DNA of 64,000 nucleotides. Origin: Micromonospora sp. Llam0 (GTDB taxonomy: Bacteria; Actinomycetota; Actinomycetes; Mycobacteriales; Micromonosporaceae). The stretch covers positions 5,766,001 to 5,830,000 of the forward strand of contig NZ_RJJY01000001.1 of assembly GCF_003751085.1 (NCBI RefSeq). The letters are read 5' to 3'. The notes under the pieces are model-generated. The model was not told where the DNA came from, ran no database searches, and worked only from the letters and a program-made list of their open reading frames with translations. Positions within the stretch are counted from its first letter, which is position 1, and each line of letters starts with the position of its first letter. The translations under genes and the position numbers were made by a program. Of the stretch, positions 34,575-43,877 are shown in pieces.

Positions 34575-35596
34575 CACACCTCCCGGCGTACGTCGATGAG
34601 AACTTTGCCCGTGGTGGCTCGGGCGGCGACCGCCGCGTGCGCCGCGCCGGCCTCGGGCAGCGTCACCGTCCGGTCGACGTGCACCGCGAGCCGGCCCTGT
34701 ACCGCCAGGTCGAACAGCCGGTCGGCGATGCCGCACAACAGCTCGCGGTGGTCGATTACGTGCCGCATCCAGAACCCGGCGCAGCCGATCGAATCCTGCG
34801 CCAGCTGGGCGGTGGTCAGCGCGACGACGCCGGCGTCAGCATCAGCGCCGCTGGCGACGACACTGGTGTCGGCGGCGGCGGATCCGGGGCGCCAGCCAAG
34901 GCAGACCAGCCGCCCGAACGGTACCAGGCCAGCCAGCCCTGCCCGGGCTACTGTGCCGCCCACCGAGTCAACGAACAGGTCCAACCCGGCACCGCCGGCC
35001 GCCTCCCGCAGCCGGCCGGCCAGTTCCGGGTCCGCCGGGTCCAACGCCACGTCCGCGCCGAGCCGTTTGACGAACTGTCGCTTGGCCGCGGTGGAGGCGA
35101 GCCCGATCACCGGGGAGGCGCCGAGCGCCACGGCGAGCTGCACCGCGAGGTGGCCCACCCCGCCGGCCGCCGCGGAGACCGCCACGCTCTCCCCTGCCCG
35201 CAGCCGCCCGGCCAGCAGCAGCGCCCCGTAGGCGGTGCCGCCCTGTTCGAACAGGCCGACCGCCTGCGCATCGTCGATGCCCGCTGGGATCTCCACTGTG
35301 TACGCGTCCCGCGCCGCCACCACCTCGGCGTACCCGCCCCCCTGACGCAGCAGCGCGACCACCCGCCGGCCGTCGGTCCGCCGGTGGCCGGCCGCCTCCA
35401 CTCCGAGCACCGCGGGCAGCCGCAGGTGGGGGTGGGCACCAGCACGCTGCTCCAGGTCGTCGAAGTTGACCCCGGTCAGGGTCACATCGATCAGGCTCTC
35501 CCCCGGGCCGGACAGCGGTTCGGGTATCCGTTCGACACGTAGCACTTCCGGGCCCCCGGGACGACGCAGGACCGCCGCCCGCATCTGCCTGCTCAC
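34574..35596 (-). CDS. Zinc-independent MDR reductase (quinone-oxidoreductase type)
   Basis: This 340-aa MDR protein has a GroES-like N-terminus (RAAVLRRPGGPEVLRVERIP, GVNFDDLEQRAGAHPHLRLP) and the NADPH motif SAAAGGVGHLAVQLAVALGA. No zinc cysteines are present. It probably reduces the enoyl-CoA made by the dehydratase. The GTG start overlaps the ATP-grasp stop (GTGA). Confidence 0.83.
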   Translation of the reverse strand: MSRQMRAAVLRRPGGPEVLRVERIPEPLSGPGESLIDVTLTGVNFDDLEQRAGAHPHLRLPAVLGVEAAGHRRTDGRRVVALLRQGGGYAEVVAARDAYTVEIPAGIDDAQAVGLFEQGGTAYGALLLAGRLRAGESVAVSAAAGGVGHLAVQLAVALGASPVIGLASTAAKRQFVKRLGADVALDPADPELAGRLREAAGGAGLDLFVDSVGGTVARAGLAGLVPFGRLVCLGWRPGSAAADTSVVASGADADAGVVALTTAQLAQDSIGCAGFWMRHVIDHRELLCGIADRLFDLAVQGRLAVHVDRTVTLPEAGAAHAAVAARATTGKVLIDVRREV

Positions 35597-36942
35597 CGCA
35601 GCCGCCGGGAACCGGTGCCGTCCACGAAGAGGCGGCCCAGCCCGCGGTGCATCTCCTCCGCTGTGGCCAGGTCCTCGGCGATCGCACAGCAGGCGACAGT
35701 GCCGTCCCCGTCGACCTCGTTCGAGGTGATCACGACCCCGGTACGGCTGGTCGGGTCGTAGCCCAGACTGGCCGCGGCGAGCCGGTCGACGGCCGCCCCG
35801 AACGACGGCACGATCCAGCCACCGCGTTCCAGAAAGACACGTTTCTCCTGGTAGCCGGCGTCCACCACGCGGCCGTCAAGCACCAGGTGCACGTGGGTGG
35901 AGCCGGTGAGGCGGCAGTTGGTCTCGGTGAAGAGCACCTGCCCGTCCTGGGTGTGGATGGCGTCGGCGCTGACCACCCCCCGGTAACCGAGTACCCGCAG
36001 GGAGTCGACCAGCCGCTGGGCGCCGTCGAGCAACTCCGCTCTGGTCTCCGGCTCGATCGTCTGCGCCGGCAGCACCGAACCGACCGCCACCGGCTCCATC
36101 AGCAGCTCACCCACGCCGATCAGCTGGGCACCTTCGTCTCCGACGAGGAACTCCGCGTAGACGGTGGTGGAACCGGGAAAGAAGCGCTCCACCACCAGCC
36201 GGTGCGCACGGCCTGCGGTGAGCCACTCCCAGCGCCGCTCCAGATAGGAGAGCACGGCGGAACGGTCCGGCAGCACCACCACGCGGGGCGCTCCCGCCGG
36301 CACCACACCATCGGTGCAGCTGAGGATCTCGTTGCCGAGACCACCGCCGTTGAACTCCAACTTCACCATTACGCTGTGGCCCCGGTCGAACAGACCGGTG
36401 ATCGCCTCGAGCGCCTGTTCCAGGCCGCTGACGACGGTGCCCGGGGCGATCGGTACGCCGGCTCCGGCGGCCAGCGCCCGGAACCCGGCCTTGCTGTTCA
36501 CCAGCGCGTCGCCGGCCTGGGCACTGAACGGGTACCCGGGCAGGGCCGCCTCGGCGGCCAACGCCCGGGCGAGCCCGGTGACGGAGAGATCCTTGTAGAC
36601 GGCGAGGATCTCACCCGGTGGCCCGTCTCCGAGGGCGCGGCGGAGCGCCGCCAGGAAGCCGGGATCGGTGAGCCGGTCCGGGGTGAGTAGATCCGAGCCG
36701 AGGCCGCCGGGCGGGGGGACCATCAGGGTGAGCGAGGCGGCATCGGTACCGGTCAGGCCGGTGACGTAACTCACGTACTCCGGCGGCGGGGCGAACGGAA
36801 GGACCAGCACGTCGCCGTCCCGGGCAAACCAGAGCATCCGCTGGGCGACACAGCCACCGCTGCGGAGCTGGGCCGGGGTCAGCGCCGCGAGATCACCGGC
36901 CATCTCCGAGGTCCGGCTGTTGCCGATGATCAACGTGGTCAT
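35593..36942 (-). CDS. ATP-grasp peptide ligase with preATP-grasp domain (PGM1-like)
   Basis: This 449-aa ligase is the first gene of the operon. It has a pre-ATP-grasp domain (about residues 1-130) and an ATP-grasp core with VMVKLEFNGGGLGNEILSC, HRLVVERFFPGSTTVYAEFL and VLFTETNCRLTGSTHVHLVL, which holds the metal-binding E and N. Such PGM1-type ligases join a guanidino-capped amino acid to a peptide or pseudopeptide amine. The ATG 36942 gives LIIGNSRTSEM as N-terminus; upstream codons to 37122 lack this similarity. A low-GC stretch of about 100 bp upstream likely holds the promoter. Confidence 0.85.
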   Translation of the reverse strand: MTTLIIGNSRTSEMAGDLAALTPAQLRSGGCVAQRMLWFARDGDVLVLPFAPPPEYVSYVTGLTGTDAASLTLMVPPPGGLGSDLLTPDRLTDPGFLAALRRALGDGPPGEILAVYKDLSVTGLARALAAEAALPGYPFSAQAGDALVNSKAGFRALAAGAGVPIAPGTVVSGLEQALEAITGLFDRGHSVMVKLEFNGGGLGNEILSCTDGVVPAGAPRVVVLPDRSAVLSYLERRWEWLTAGRAHRLVVERFFPGSTTVYAEFLVGDEGAQLIGVGELLMEPVAVGSVLPAQTIEPETRAELLDGAQRLVDSLRVLGYRGVVSADAIHTQDGQVLFTETNCRLTGSTHVHLVLDGRVVDAGYQEKRVFLERGGWIVPSFGAAVDRLAAASLGYDPTSRTGVVITSNEVDGDGTVACCAIAEDLATAEEMHRGLGRLFVDGTGSRRLR

Positions 36943-37189
36943 GACCGCCCCATCGCCGTCGGCGGCGTGTCCGGCCACCGCTCCGCCGCTGACCGGAATC
37001 GACCGACGGCTGAGCATGCGACAGGAGACAAGGCAGGTCACCGCCATAACCCAGAAGATCAATATATGGCAATGTTTCAAAGTGCTAGAGGTTAGGCTAT
37101 CAATCATCGCCGGCAACAGCAATGAGTGACGCGACTTGCGCCACGAGTAGTTGAGCTGTCTGATCGGCCGTCCGACGCCGACCCTGCGT

Positions 37190-37300
37190 TCAGGGTCGTG
37201 AGCTGGGATTTTGAAGATCGTTCAGGCGGCTCGGTGGTACTCGTTGATACGGATCAGACGGTTGGGGATTCGAGTCCCTTCGGGCACGCGAGATCAACAG
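37190..37300 (+). repeat. IS-end remnant with a tRNA-3'-end-like segment
   Basis: TTTTGAAGATCG and GGCTCGGTGGTACTCGTTGAT (37208-37246) repeat the IS end at 29347-29389 in the same orientation. Just after it, GATTCGAGTCCCTTCGGGCA (37267-37286) looks like the 3' end of a tRNA gene (TTCGAGT plus an acceptor-stem-like tract), but no complete tRNA is present. The rest of 37123-37418 shows no gene. Confidence 0.5.
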
Positions 37301-37418
37301 GGGTCCGACCTGCCGAAACGGCAGGCAGCCCCCTTCGCCTTTCCTGCCCTACCTGGCAGCGCAGGACGACGAGGGATGACTGCGTCTACTGGGCCTGCGC
37401 GGCGACGTTGGCGAGCGC

Positions 37419-38048
37419 CTACGTCGGGTCCCGGTGAGGTGAATCCTCGTGGCCTGTGGCCGGTCCGGCGGAACTACCTGGCCCGCGGGGTACGACCAAA
37501 GCGATGATCAGCTCGGCCGCGGCGTCGGTGCGGGCACGGTCACCGGTGAGGTATCGGTCGTGGGCGATCCCGCGCAGCCCGCTGACCAGGGCGGTGGCGC
37601 GGACCCGGGCCTGGGCGGTGCTGAAACCGGCCCGTCGCAGGGCGTGGGCCACCGGTTTGACCCATGCGTGGATGGCGTCGGCGGCCAGAGCGCCGTACTG
37701 GTCCGGTTGGGTCAGCGCCAGGCCCATCACCTCGAGCAGCAGCCGCACCCGTGCCTCCTGCTCGCCGCCGCACATGTCCTGCCAGACCATGCGGGCGAGC
37801 GCAGGCAGTGACTCTGCACCTTCGCCCGCCAAATCCATCAGCGCCTCGACGTCCGGGCGCACGGCGGCCAGCGCCTGCGTGACGAGTTGCTCCTTGGTCC
37901 CGAAGTAGTGCACGAGCATGCGCGAGCTGGTGCCCAGCGCCGCCGCGAGCGGTCGCAGGGACAGGTCGGCGAGACCGTGTTCGACGAGGTAGTCGAAGGT
38001 CTGGCGCAGCAGTTCGGCGCGTCGGGCGACATCGGCAGGTCGGGACAC
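37419..38048 (-). CDS. TetR-family transcriptional regulator
   Basis: This 209-aa regulator has HTH region LADLSLRPLAAALGTSSRML then VHYFGTKEQLVTQALAAVRP. The GTG at 38048 gives SRPADVARRAELLRQTFDYL; the longer frame to 38192 would overlap the operator and the divergent gene. A TetR-type palindrome lies seven bases away, so it probably represses itself and the darcynin/SDR genes. Confidence 0.85.
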   Translation of the reverse strand: MSRPADVARRAELLRQTFDYLVEHGLADLSLRPLAAALGTSSRMLVHYFGTKEQLVTQALAAVRPDVEALMDLAGEGAESLPALARMVWQDMCGGEQEARVRLLLEVMGLALTQPDQYGALAADAIHAWVKPVAHALRRAGFSTAQARVRATALVSGLRGIAHDRYLTGDRARTDAAAELIIALVVPRGPGSSAGPATGHEDSPHRDPT

Positions 38049-38055
38049 GGGTTTG

Positions 38056-38075
38056 ACTGTACCACTCGCTACAGT
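38056..38075. promoter_or_regulatory. TetR operator candidate
   Basis: ACTGTA at 38056-38061 and TACAGT at 38070-38075 are perfect inverted arms around an 8-bp spacer, placed between the divergent starts at 38048 and 38089. Confidence 0.7.
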
Positions 38076-38088
38076 TATTGTCGTCAGC

Positions 38089-38433
38089 ATGCCTGAAGCA
38101 CTTGCTACAAGAACTGCTCGGTGGGTAGTCATCGTCGAGCTGACGGCACTGCCGGCTTGGCTGACTCTTGACCGTTCCGCGCGCGAGTCCATCGTGGAAC
38201 GCGTGGTCCACCCGGTGCTCGCGTCGGCGCCGGAGGTCGACGTTCACTGGATCGACGTGGAGTCCTTTACGGCCAGCTGCAGCGATGTGCTGCTCGCGCA
38301 GACACCCGACCTGCTGAGCTGGAACCGGCTGTGGGAGCGGATGCGCGACACGCCGATGTTCACAGTGCCGTACTTCCGGGTCGAGCGGATCCTGCCGGGC
38401 CTCGTCGAGGGGCACCGGGACGTGACCCGATGA
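38089..38433 (+). CDS. Darcynin-family protein
   Basis: This 114-aa protein has the family features: a beta-strand start (WVVIVELTALPAWLTLDRSA), RESIVERVVHPVLASAPEVD, HWIDVESFTASCSDVLLAQT, and PYFRVERILPGLVEGHR. Darcynins have a ferredoxin-like small fold and unknown function; they often sit next to TetR genes and SDR enzymes, as here. The ATG 38089 lies 13 bp after the operator. Its TGA overlaps the start of the next gene. Confidence 0.8.
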   Translation: MPEALATRTARWVVIVELTALPAWLTLDRSARESIVERVVHPVLASAPEVDVHWIDVESFTASCSDVLLAQTPDLLSWNRLWERMRDTPMFTVPYFRVERILPGLVEGHRDVTR

Positions 38434-39013
38434 GGCTCGCCGGTCACCGGGCCTTGGTCACCGGCGGGAGCACCGGCATCGGCTTGGCGCTGGCCACGCT
38501 GTCGCGCCAAGCCGGCTGCGAGGTGCTCGTCTGTGGGCGGGACCCCGACAAGGAGGTGCTCGTCTGTGGGCGGGACCCCGACAAGCTGAACCGGGCCGCC
38601 GGGTTGGTCCCCGACCTGCGTACGGTCGCGGGTGACCTGTCCCGGCCGGAGGACGTGCGCCGGATCGCGAGCGCCGCGATGGACCTACCCGGTGGGCTGA
38701 GCATCCTGGTGAACAACGCCGCCGTGCAGCACGAGCGGAGCCTGTTCGCCGAAGCCACCGACGAGGCGCTGGCCGCGTCGGCGTTCGAGGTCGGCACGAA
38801 CCTCACCGGCCTCATCCAGCTCACCAGTCTCTGTCTGCCGGCCCTGGCGGCCGTGCCGGCATCAGCCGTGGTCAACCACAATCGGTCGCCGCAGCCATCG
38901 TCGCGGGACTCGAACGCGACCGCACCGAGATCACGATCGGCAAGGTCCGGCTGCTGCGGGCCATCCACCGTCTCGCGCCTACGCTCGCCCGCCGCGCCAT
39001 GCGTGACTCATAA
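38430..39013 (+). pseudogene. Short-chain dehydrogenase with internal deletion
   Basis: From ATG 38430 the frame gives an SDR N-terminus (HRALVTGGSTGIGLALATLS, SILVNNAAVQHERSLFAEAT) up to SLCLPALAAVPASAVVNH near 38880. The SDR C-terminus continues in another frame as SVAAAIVAGLERDRTEITIG then RLLRAIHRLAPTLARRAMRD, ending with TAA at 39011. The middle part with the YxxxK active site is missing. There is also an in-frame 33-bp tandem duplication (38520-38552 and 38553-38585, EVLVCGRDPDK twice). The gene is broken. An IS5-type element begins 13 bp after it. Confidence 0.8.
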
Positions 39014-39025
39014 TCCCGTCTTCAA

Positions 39026-40007
39026 TGAAGTTTTCTCAACAACGAATGGTTCGTTGAATGGTGCGACACGCACATAAGGGGCAATAGCGACGATTCTTGT
39101 GGGACGTGAGGTCCTCCGATAAACCGGTCTCACCACAAGAATCCGTCACCAAGAGGACCCCACGTGATCACTTATCGTGCCACACTCGACGTCCCGAGGG
39201 AACTCGTCTCCTACGTGGCGAGTCTGCTACGCGCCCACCGGCGGTCGCTGGGCACACGCAGGAAGACCCGACTGCTCACCTGCTGGCGGCAGGCGGTGTT
39301 CGGCCTTGTCTGGTTCCGTAACCGCGGCGTGGACATCCCCCAGCTCGGCGCCGGGTTCGGGCTGTCCCGGGCCACCTCCTACCGCTACCACGACGAGGTC
39401 TTGGCGGTGCTGTCCGCGCAGGCGCCGGATCTGTCCGAGGCCCTCGACCGGGTCGAAGCCGAGGGCTGGTCACACCTGATCCTCGACGGCAAGGTCGTGG
39501 ACAGCGACCGGTACGCGGAGAAGACAGCCAACAGGAAGGGCGAGACCATCGACGCCTACTACTCCGGAAAGACCCACGACTTCGGCGGCAACGTCCAGGC
39601 GCTGATGCGCCCCGACGGGTTCCCGGTATGGGTCTCCGGTGTCGCTCCCGGCTCAGTCCATGACCTACGTATCGCCCAGGAAGAGGTCCTCGGCGCGCTC
39701 TACGCGGCCGCCGCTCGCGGACTACCCACCTTGGCGGATTCCGGGTACGAAGGTGCAGGTCAGGGCGTACACACCCCCGTGAAGAAGCCGACCAGTGGAC
39801 ACCGGCTCCACGTCGACAACCGGACCTACAACATGCTCCTGCGTGCGATGCGGTGCCTCGGCGAACGCGGATTCGCGCTATTGAGCCAGAGGTGGCGCGT
39901 CCTGCAAGGTGTCACGACTCCGCCGACGAAGATCGGCGACATAGCGAAAGCCGCCCTCGTGCTACTTCACTTTGAACATGGTTACAGATCTTGTTGAGAT
40001 AACTTCA
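39026..40007 (+). mobile_element. IS5-family insertion sequence
   Basis: TGAAGTTTTCTCAACAA at 39026-39042 matches, with one mismatch, the complement of 39991-40007. The unit is 982 bp and contains one transposase gene whose stop codon lies in the right end. An 11-bp inverted repeat (GATTCTTGTGG near 39095, its complement near 39136) lies in the leader. No clear target duplication is seen. Confidence 0.75.
39164..39997 (+). CDS. IS5-family transposase (DDE_Tnp_4 type)
   Basis: This 277-aa transposase has an HTH (GVDIPQLGAGFGLSRATSYR) followed by a DDE domain: LILDGKVVDSDRYAEKT, DAYYSGKTHDFGGNVQALMR, GSVHDLRIAQEE and LADSGYEGAG. The frame is complete. The start at the GTG/ATG near 39164 follows AAGAGGA. 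It moves the 982-bp element. Confidence 0.87.
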   Translation: MITYRATLDVPRELVSYVASLLRAHRRSLGTRRKTRLLTCWRQAVFGLVWFRNRGVDIPQLGAGFGLSRATSYRYHDEVLAVLSAQAPDLSEALDRVEAEGWSHLILDGKVVDSDRYAEKTANRKGETIDAYYSGKTHDFGGNVQALMRPDGFPVWVSGVAPGSVHDLRIAQEEVLGALYAAAARGLPTLADSGYEGAGQGVHTPVKKPTSGHRLHVDNRTYNMLLRAMRCLGERGFALLSQRWRVLQGVTTPPTKIGDIAKAALVLLHFEHGYRSC

Positions 40008-40528
40008 ATAGATGAAATGGGCGTACTCATGCCCACACTCGCATGGCGGCAGATGCCCAGCGCCCGCGAGACCATCGACGGCGATGGTCGCGCAGAGCAG
40101 CTGACTTCGCTGCGCGACGTGCCCGGGTTCCTCCTGGCGGCGCTCGCTCGGTCTTGAACACGGCGCCGGAGCGGCCGGAGTCCGCGAGCCGGAAGCCGGG
40201 CATCGGTGTTTCGCGGCGGAGACCAGCACCGTCGGCAGCCAGGCGCCCGATTTTTCGGCAGGGGGACTGCAGGGGGCGATGGTGCCAGCATGCGCATCGT
40301 GCCGCGCATGCTGCCCCGGTGGTGAACACGACCTTGGCTGTGGCCAATGGGCGTTCGACAGCGCGGCGAGCTGGTTGGCCGCCACGTCTACTGGGAGGTC
40401 AAAGGACCGTTCTCTGACGGCCGGTTCCCTGCCCGTCTGGCCGGTGCCCAGCGACGCGCTAATCCTGGCCTCAGGTTGGTCGGGGACAATGAGCGGCGAA
40501 AGCATCGGCGGGAAGGGGGCGGGCGGGC
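40008..40528. other. 520-bp stretch without a supported gene
   Basis: No open frame has a ribosome site or a recognisable product. The stretch separates the IS5-type element from the two-component genes, and the last part should hold their promoter; GGCGGGAAGGGGGCGGGCGG before 40529 may include the ribosome site. Confidence 0.45.
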
Positions 40529-41221
40529 ATGCGGATCATGATTGCGGATGATGACGCGGCTATCCGTGAGTCGCTGGAGCGGGTGCTCCGGGTCGAGGGT
40601 TACGACACCAGCACCGTCGCCAACGGTCTCGCCGTGCTCGACGGGGTCGGTGAGGCCGGCGGTGAGACGCTGGATCTGCTGATCCTCGACGTGATGATGC
40701 CCCGCCTCGGCGGGTTGGAGACCTGCCGGCGGTTGCGGGCGGCGGGTCGGGATCTGCCGGTGCTGATGTTGACCGCCCGGGATCAGGTCTCCGACCGGGT
40801 CGCGGGGCTGGACGCGGGTGCCGACGACTATCTGCCCAAGCCGTTCGCCACCGAGGAGTTGCTGGCCCGGGTGCGGGCTCTGTTGCGCCGACGTACGCCG
40901 ACCGACGGGGAGTCGCAGGTCCTGTCGTTCGCCGACGTCCGGCTCGATCCCGACAGGTTCGAGGCGTGGCGTGGCGGGAGGGCGCTGCGCCTGACCCGGA
41001 CCGAGTTCTCCCTCCTGGAGGTCCTTGTGCGCAACGCGACCCGGGTGTTGACCCGCGACGCGCTGTTCGAGGCGATCTGGGGCTTCGACATGAGCGCCAC
41101 CGCCAACAACCTCCAGGTATACGTAAGCTACCTGCGCCGCAAGATGGAGGCCGAGGGTGAGCCGCGATTGATCTACACGCTGCGCGGCCTGGGGTACACG
41201 TTGCGGGAAACTCCTCCGTGA
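40529..41221 (+). CDS. OmpR-family response regulator (MprA-like)
   Basis: This 230-aa regulator has an N-terminal receiver ([20 protein letters not shown], phospho-Asp in [13 protein letters not shown] near residue 54, conserved Lys in [20 protein letters not shown]) and a C-terminal winged helix ([34 protein letters not shown]). It pairs with the kinase whose GTG overlaps its stop. Envelope stress control, as for MprAB, is a reasonable guess from similarity only. Confidence 0.9.
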   Translation: MRIMIADDDAAIRESLERVLRVEGYDTSTVANGLAVLDGVGEAGGETLDLLILDVMMPRLGGLETCRRLRAAGRDLPVLMLTARDQVSDRVAGLDAGADDYLPKPFATEELLARVRALLRRRTPTDGESQVLSFADVRLDPDRFEAWRGGRALRLTRTEFSLLEVLVRNATRVLTRDALFEAIWGFDMSATANNLQVYVSYLRRKMEAEGEPRLIYTLRGLGYTLRETPP

Positions 41222-42669
41222 GCAGGCACGCGGCCCGGGAACCGCGCCGGCTGACCCGATGGTGGCGCCAGCGGTCCCTACGGACCAGGCTGACGGTGAT
41301 CGCGGCGACGGCCATCGCCGTCAGCGTGTTCATGGCCTTCCAGGTGGCCAGCGAACTGCTGGACTGGCAGCTGCGGGACACCGCCGAGAATCAGCTGCGC
41401 GCCGAATCCCGCGTCGTGGCGACGAACGCGGAGCGCGCCGGTCTGGCGCAGGTCCTGCTACCGCCGTATCCCGGATCCGGTCCGCTGGTGCGGGTCATCC
41501 TGCCCGACGGCTCGACCCGGACGCCGGCGGGTCAACCCGCGCTGCCCCCGGTCAGCGAGCACGCCGGGCTCGTGGCGCAGGGCGGCTTGGCCGACCTGAT
41601 GGAGTCGGACGACAGCGACGAGGACGGCTACCTCGTCTACACGCTACGGGCGGGCGACGGCGCGGTCCAGGTGGCCCGCGTCGTCGACGACAGCCCGGTC
41701 AACCAGTTCGGGTTCGGTATGCTGCTGATCGGGCTGCTCTGCGTGGTCGGCGGCGCCCTTGTCGGGCGGGCCGTGGCGCGGACCGGGCTGGCACCGATCG
41801 ACCGGCTGACCACCGCCGCCGTCCGTGTCGCGCACACCCAGGATCTCGACGCCCACATTCCGGATGAAGGCGGTGGGGAGATCCGGCGGCTGATTCAGTC
41901 GATCAACGACATGCTCGCCGCGCTCCGGGACTCCCGGCAGGCCCAGCGGCTGCTCGCCGAGGACGCCGCCCACGAGCTCAAGACCCCGCTCACCAGCCTG
42001 CGCCTCAACGTCGAGCTGCTGATCCGGCTCGATCGGCGCGGCACCCTGGACAGCGCACTGCCTGCGGAGAGCCGGACCCGGCTGCTCAACGATCTCGGCG
42101 CCCAGGTGGCCGAGTTGAGCACCCTTGCCGCCGAGCTGACCGACCTGGCGCGCGGTGACGTCAACGACGAGAGCACCGAGCTGCTCGACCTCGCCGACGT
42201 GGTGGTGGCCGCCGCGACCCGGGCGCGTTCCCGCCTGCCCGACATCGAGGTCGCGCTCGACGTGACCTCCGTGTGGGTGAGCGGGCGTCCCGCTGCGCTC
42301 CAGCGGGCGGTGCTCAACCTCATCGACAACGCCGGCAAGTGGTCCCCCGCGGACCAGCCGGTCCAGGTCCGGCTCCGCGCCGAGGGCGCGTCGGCGGTGC
42401 TCGAGGTCGACGATGCCGGGCCCGGCATCGACGCCGCCGACGTGCCGCGGGTGTTCGACCGGTTCTACCGTGCCGACAGCGCCCGGGCGTTGCCGGGATC
42501 CGGTCTAGGGCTGTCGATCGTGCAGCGGGTCGTTGACGCCCACGGCGGCCGGGCCACCGTCGCCCGCTCCGCACGCGGTGGCGCGCTACTTCGGGTCGAC
42601 CTTCCGGCCGCAGCCCTGCCCGCCCCGATCGCGCGGCTCGCCGCCGGGGAGGACACTGCGGGGCGCTGA
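41218..42669 (+). CDS. Sensor histidine kinase (MprB-like)
   Basis: This 483-aa kinase has TM1 ([20 protein letters not shown]), a periplasmic region, TM2 ([20 protein letters not shown]), HAMP, a HisKA box [20 protein letters not shown] with the phospho-His near residue 251, and an HATPase_c domain ([30 protein letters not shown]). The GTG start overlaps the regulator stop, so the two are coupled. Confidence 0.92.
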   Translation: MSRHAAREPRRLTRWWRQRSLRTRLTVIAATAIAVSVFMAFQVASELLDWQLRDTAENQLRAESRVVATNAERAGLAQVLLPPYPGSGPLVRVILPDGSTRTPAGQPALPPVSEHAGLVAQGGLADLMESDDSDEDGYLVYTLRAGDGAVQVARVVDDSPVNQFGFGMLLIGLLCVVGGALVGRAVARTGLAPIDRLTTAAVRVAHTQDLDAHIPDEGGGEIRRLIQSINDMLAALRDSRQAQRLLAEDAAHELKTPLTSLRLNVELLIRLDRRGTLDSALPAESRTRLLNDLGAQVAELSTLAAELTDLARGDVNDESTELLDLADVVVAAATRARSRLPDIEVALDVTSVWVSGRPAALQRAVLNLIDNAGKWSPADQPVQVRLRAEGASAVLEVDDAGPGIDAADVPRVFDRFYRADSARALPGSGLGLSIVQRVVDAHGGRATVARSARGGALLRVDLPAAALPAPIARLAAGEDTAGR

Positions 42670-42689
42670 CCCGCGCCCCGGCGCGTGGC

Positions 42690-43310
42690 GCAGGGCTGAG
42701 GAGCATCACCAGCGGAAGCGTGGCGAGGACAGCGAACGTGGCCGCCAGGACCAGGCCAGCCGAGGTGATGACGCCACCGGTGGCGGAGAGGGCTTTGGGC
42801 ATGACCTCTCTGGTGTCGAGACGTACGGTCTCCTCCCGGCCCCGGCTGACCAGGAAGATGTTGTAGTCGACGCAAGCGCCACCAGGACAGGAATGCCAGC
42901 AGCGGCACTGAAATAGTCGACATCCTTGAAGCCGAGGATCGTGTCGAAGACGAACCCGCTGCCGCCGAAGGCCGCAGCGAATGAGGCGATCACGGTGGCC
43001 ATGAGGACCAGCGGGGCCACGATCGCGCGCAGCAGCAGTCCGAGGATGATCAGGACGAGGTCGCGCACCAGCGGGATCACCAGCTACTCGTCGCGGCTGG
43101 TGGTCATCTTGGTGTCGAGGTTCTCCACACTCGGCTCGCCGACGCAGGAATTGGTCCTGCTCCCGCAGGGCGCCGGTGTTGCCGACCAGCCCGATGGCGG
43201 GCACGCCGAGGATTCCGAGCGGGATGGCCGGCCAGATCCGCCTGCCAGGCACCACGAGCACCGCTGGCAACACCGTCAGCATGGCCACCAGCGCGCACTG
43301 GATGCCGGCA
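42690..43310 (-). pseudogene. MMPL-type transporter remnant
   Basis: Scattered minus-strand frames match the C-terminal half of MMPL/RND transporters: LTVLPAVLVV near 43280, then LVLIILGLLLRAIVAPLVLM with FGGSGFVFDTILGFKDVDYF, then VDYNIFLVSRGREETVRLDT and TGGVITSAGLVLAATFAVLA. At least two frame changes separate them, and the N-terminal half is missing. The gene is decayed. It lies convergent to the kinase gene. Confidence 0.75.
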
Positions 43311-43877
43311 GCGCCACACGTAGCGGAACAGTTCGCCGAGCGCGGTAATGGACAGGGCGAGACCGAGGCCGAGGGCCAGGCCCAGCGTCGGGTTGGATTC
43401 GAAGGCGGCGCCGCCGAGGTAGCCGATCAGGCCGCAATAGCCGGCCCAGGTGACGGCGGCGATGGCGGTGAACGGGGTGAAGCGGGCAAGCGGGTAGCCG
43501 GTGGCACCGCTGGCGGTCACGATCGCGGTGCGACCGCCGGGCACGAACCGGCCCGCGATGATCAGGGCGCCGCCCCGGCGGTGCAGGTGCGGGGCGATCC
43601 TGTCGGCGGCGCGGATCAGGCGGCCGCCCGGACGGCGCTCGCGCATCAAGCGCCCGATGAGGTAGCCGATGTGGTCACCGGCGAAGGCGCCCAGGGCGGC
43701 GAACACGATGATCAGCGGAAGCGACGGGATGCCCGACCCGGCGAAGACCGCCGCCGCGATGACGACCGACTCCGACGGCAGGAAAGGCAGGAACGCGTCG
43801 AGGGCCGCCAGCGCGAGGATCGCCAGATAGACGACCGGAGAGGCCATCGCGTTCTCGATCATGGCCATCAGGTCCAT
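43104..43877 (-). CDS. DedA-family membrane protein with a foreign tail
   Basis: The first about 190 residues are a DedA/VTT protein: FLPFLPSESVVIAAAVFAGS, GAFAGDHIGYLIGRLMRERR, GGALIIAGRFVPGGRTAIVT and FTPFTAIAAVTWAGYCGLIG. DedA proteins act as lipid scramblases, including for undecaprenyl phosphate. After LFRYVWRC the frame enters the decayed MMPL region and adds about 60 Arg/Ala-rich residues, so the native C-terminus was lost in a rearrangement. The start ATG overlaps the end of the upstream membrane-protein gene. Confidence 0.8.
   Translation of the reverse strand: MDLMAMIENAMASPVVYLAILALAALDAFLPFLPSESVVIAAAVFAGSGIPSLPLIIVFAALGAFAGDHIGYLIGRLMRERRPGGRLIRAADRIAPHLHRRGGALIIAGRFVPGGRTAIVTASGATGYPLARFTPFTAIAAVTWAGYCGLIGYLGGAAFESNPTLGLALGLGLALSITALGELFRYVWRCRHPVRAGGHADGVASGARGAWQADLAGHPARNPRRARHRAGRQHRRPAGAGPIPASASRVWRTSTPR

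Noticed and set aside
37264..37300. Complete tRNA gene
   Set aside because: Only a T-arm-like 3' piece is present; no anticodon or D-arm precedes it.
40008..40528. Small frames between the IS5-type element and the two-component genes
   Set aside because: Several overlapping frames on both strands, none with a ribosome site or recognisable product.
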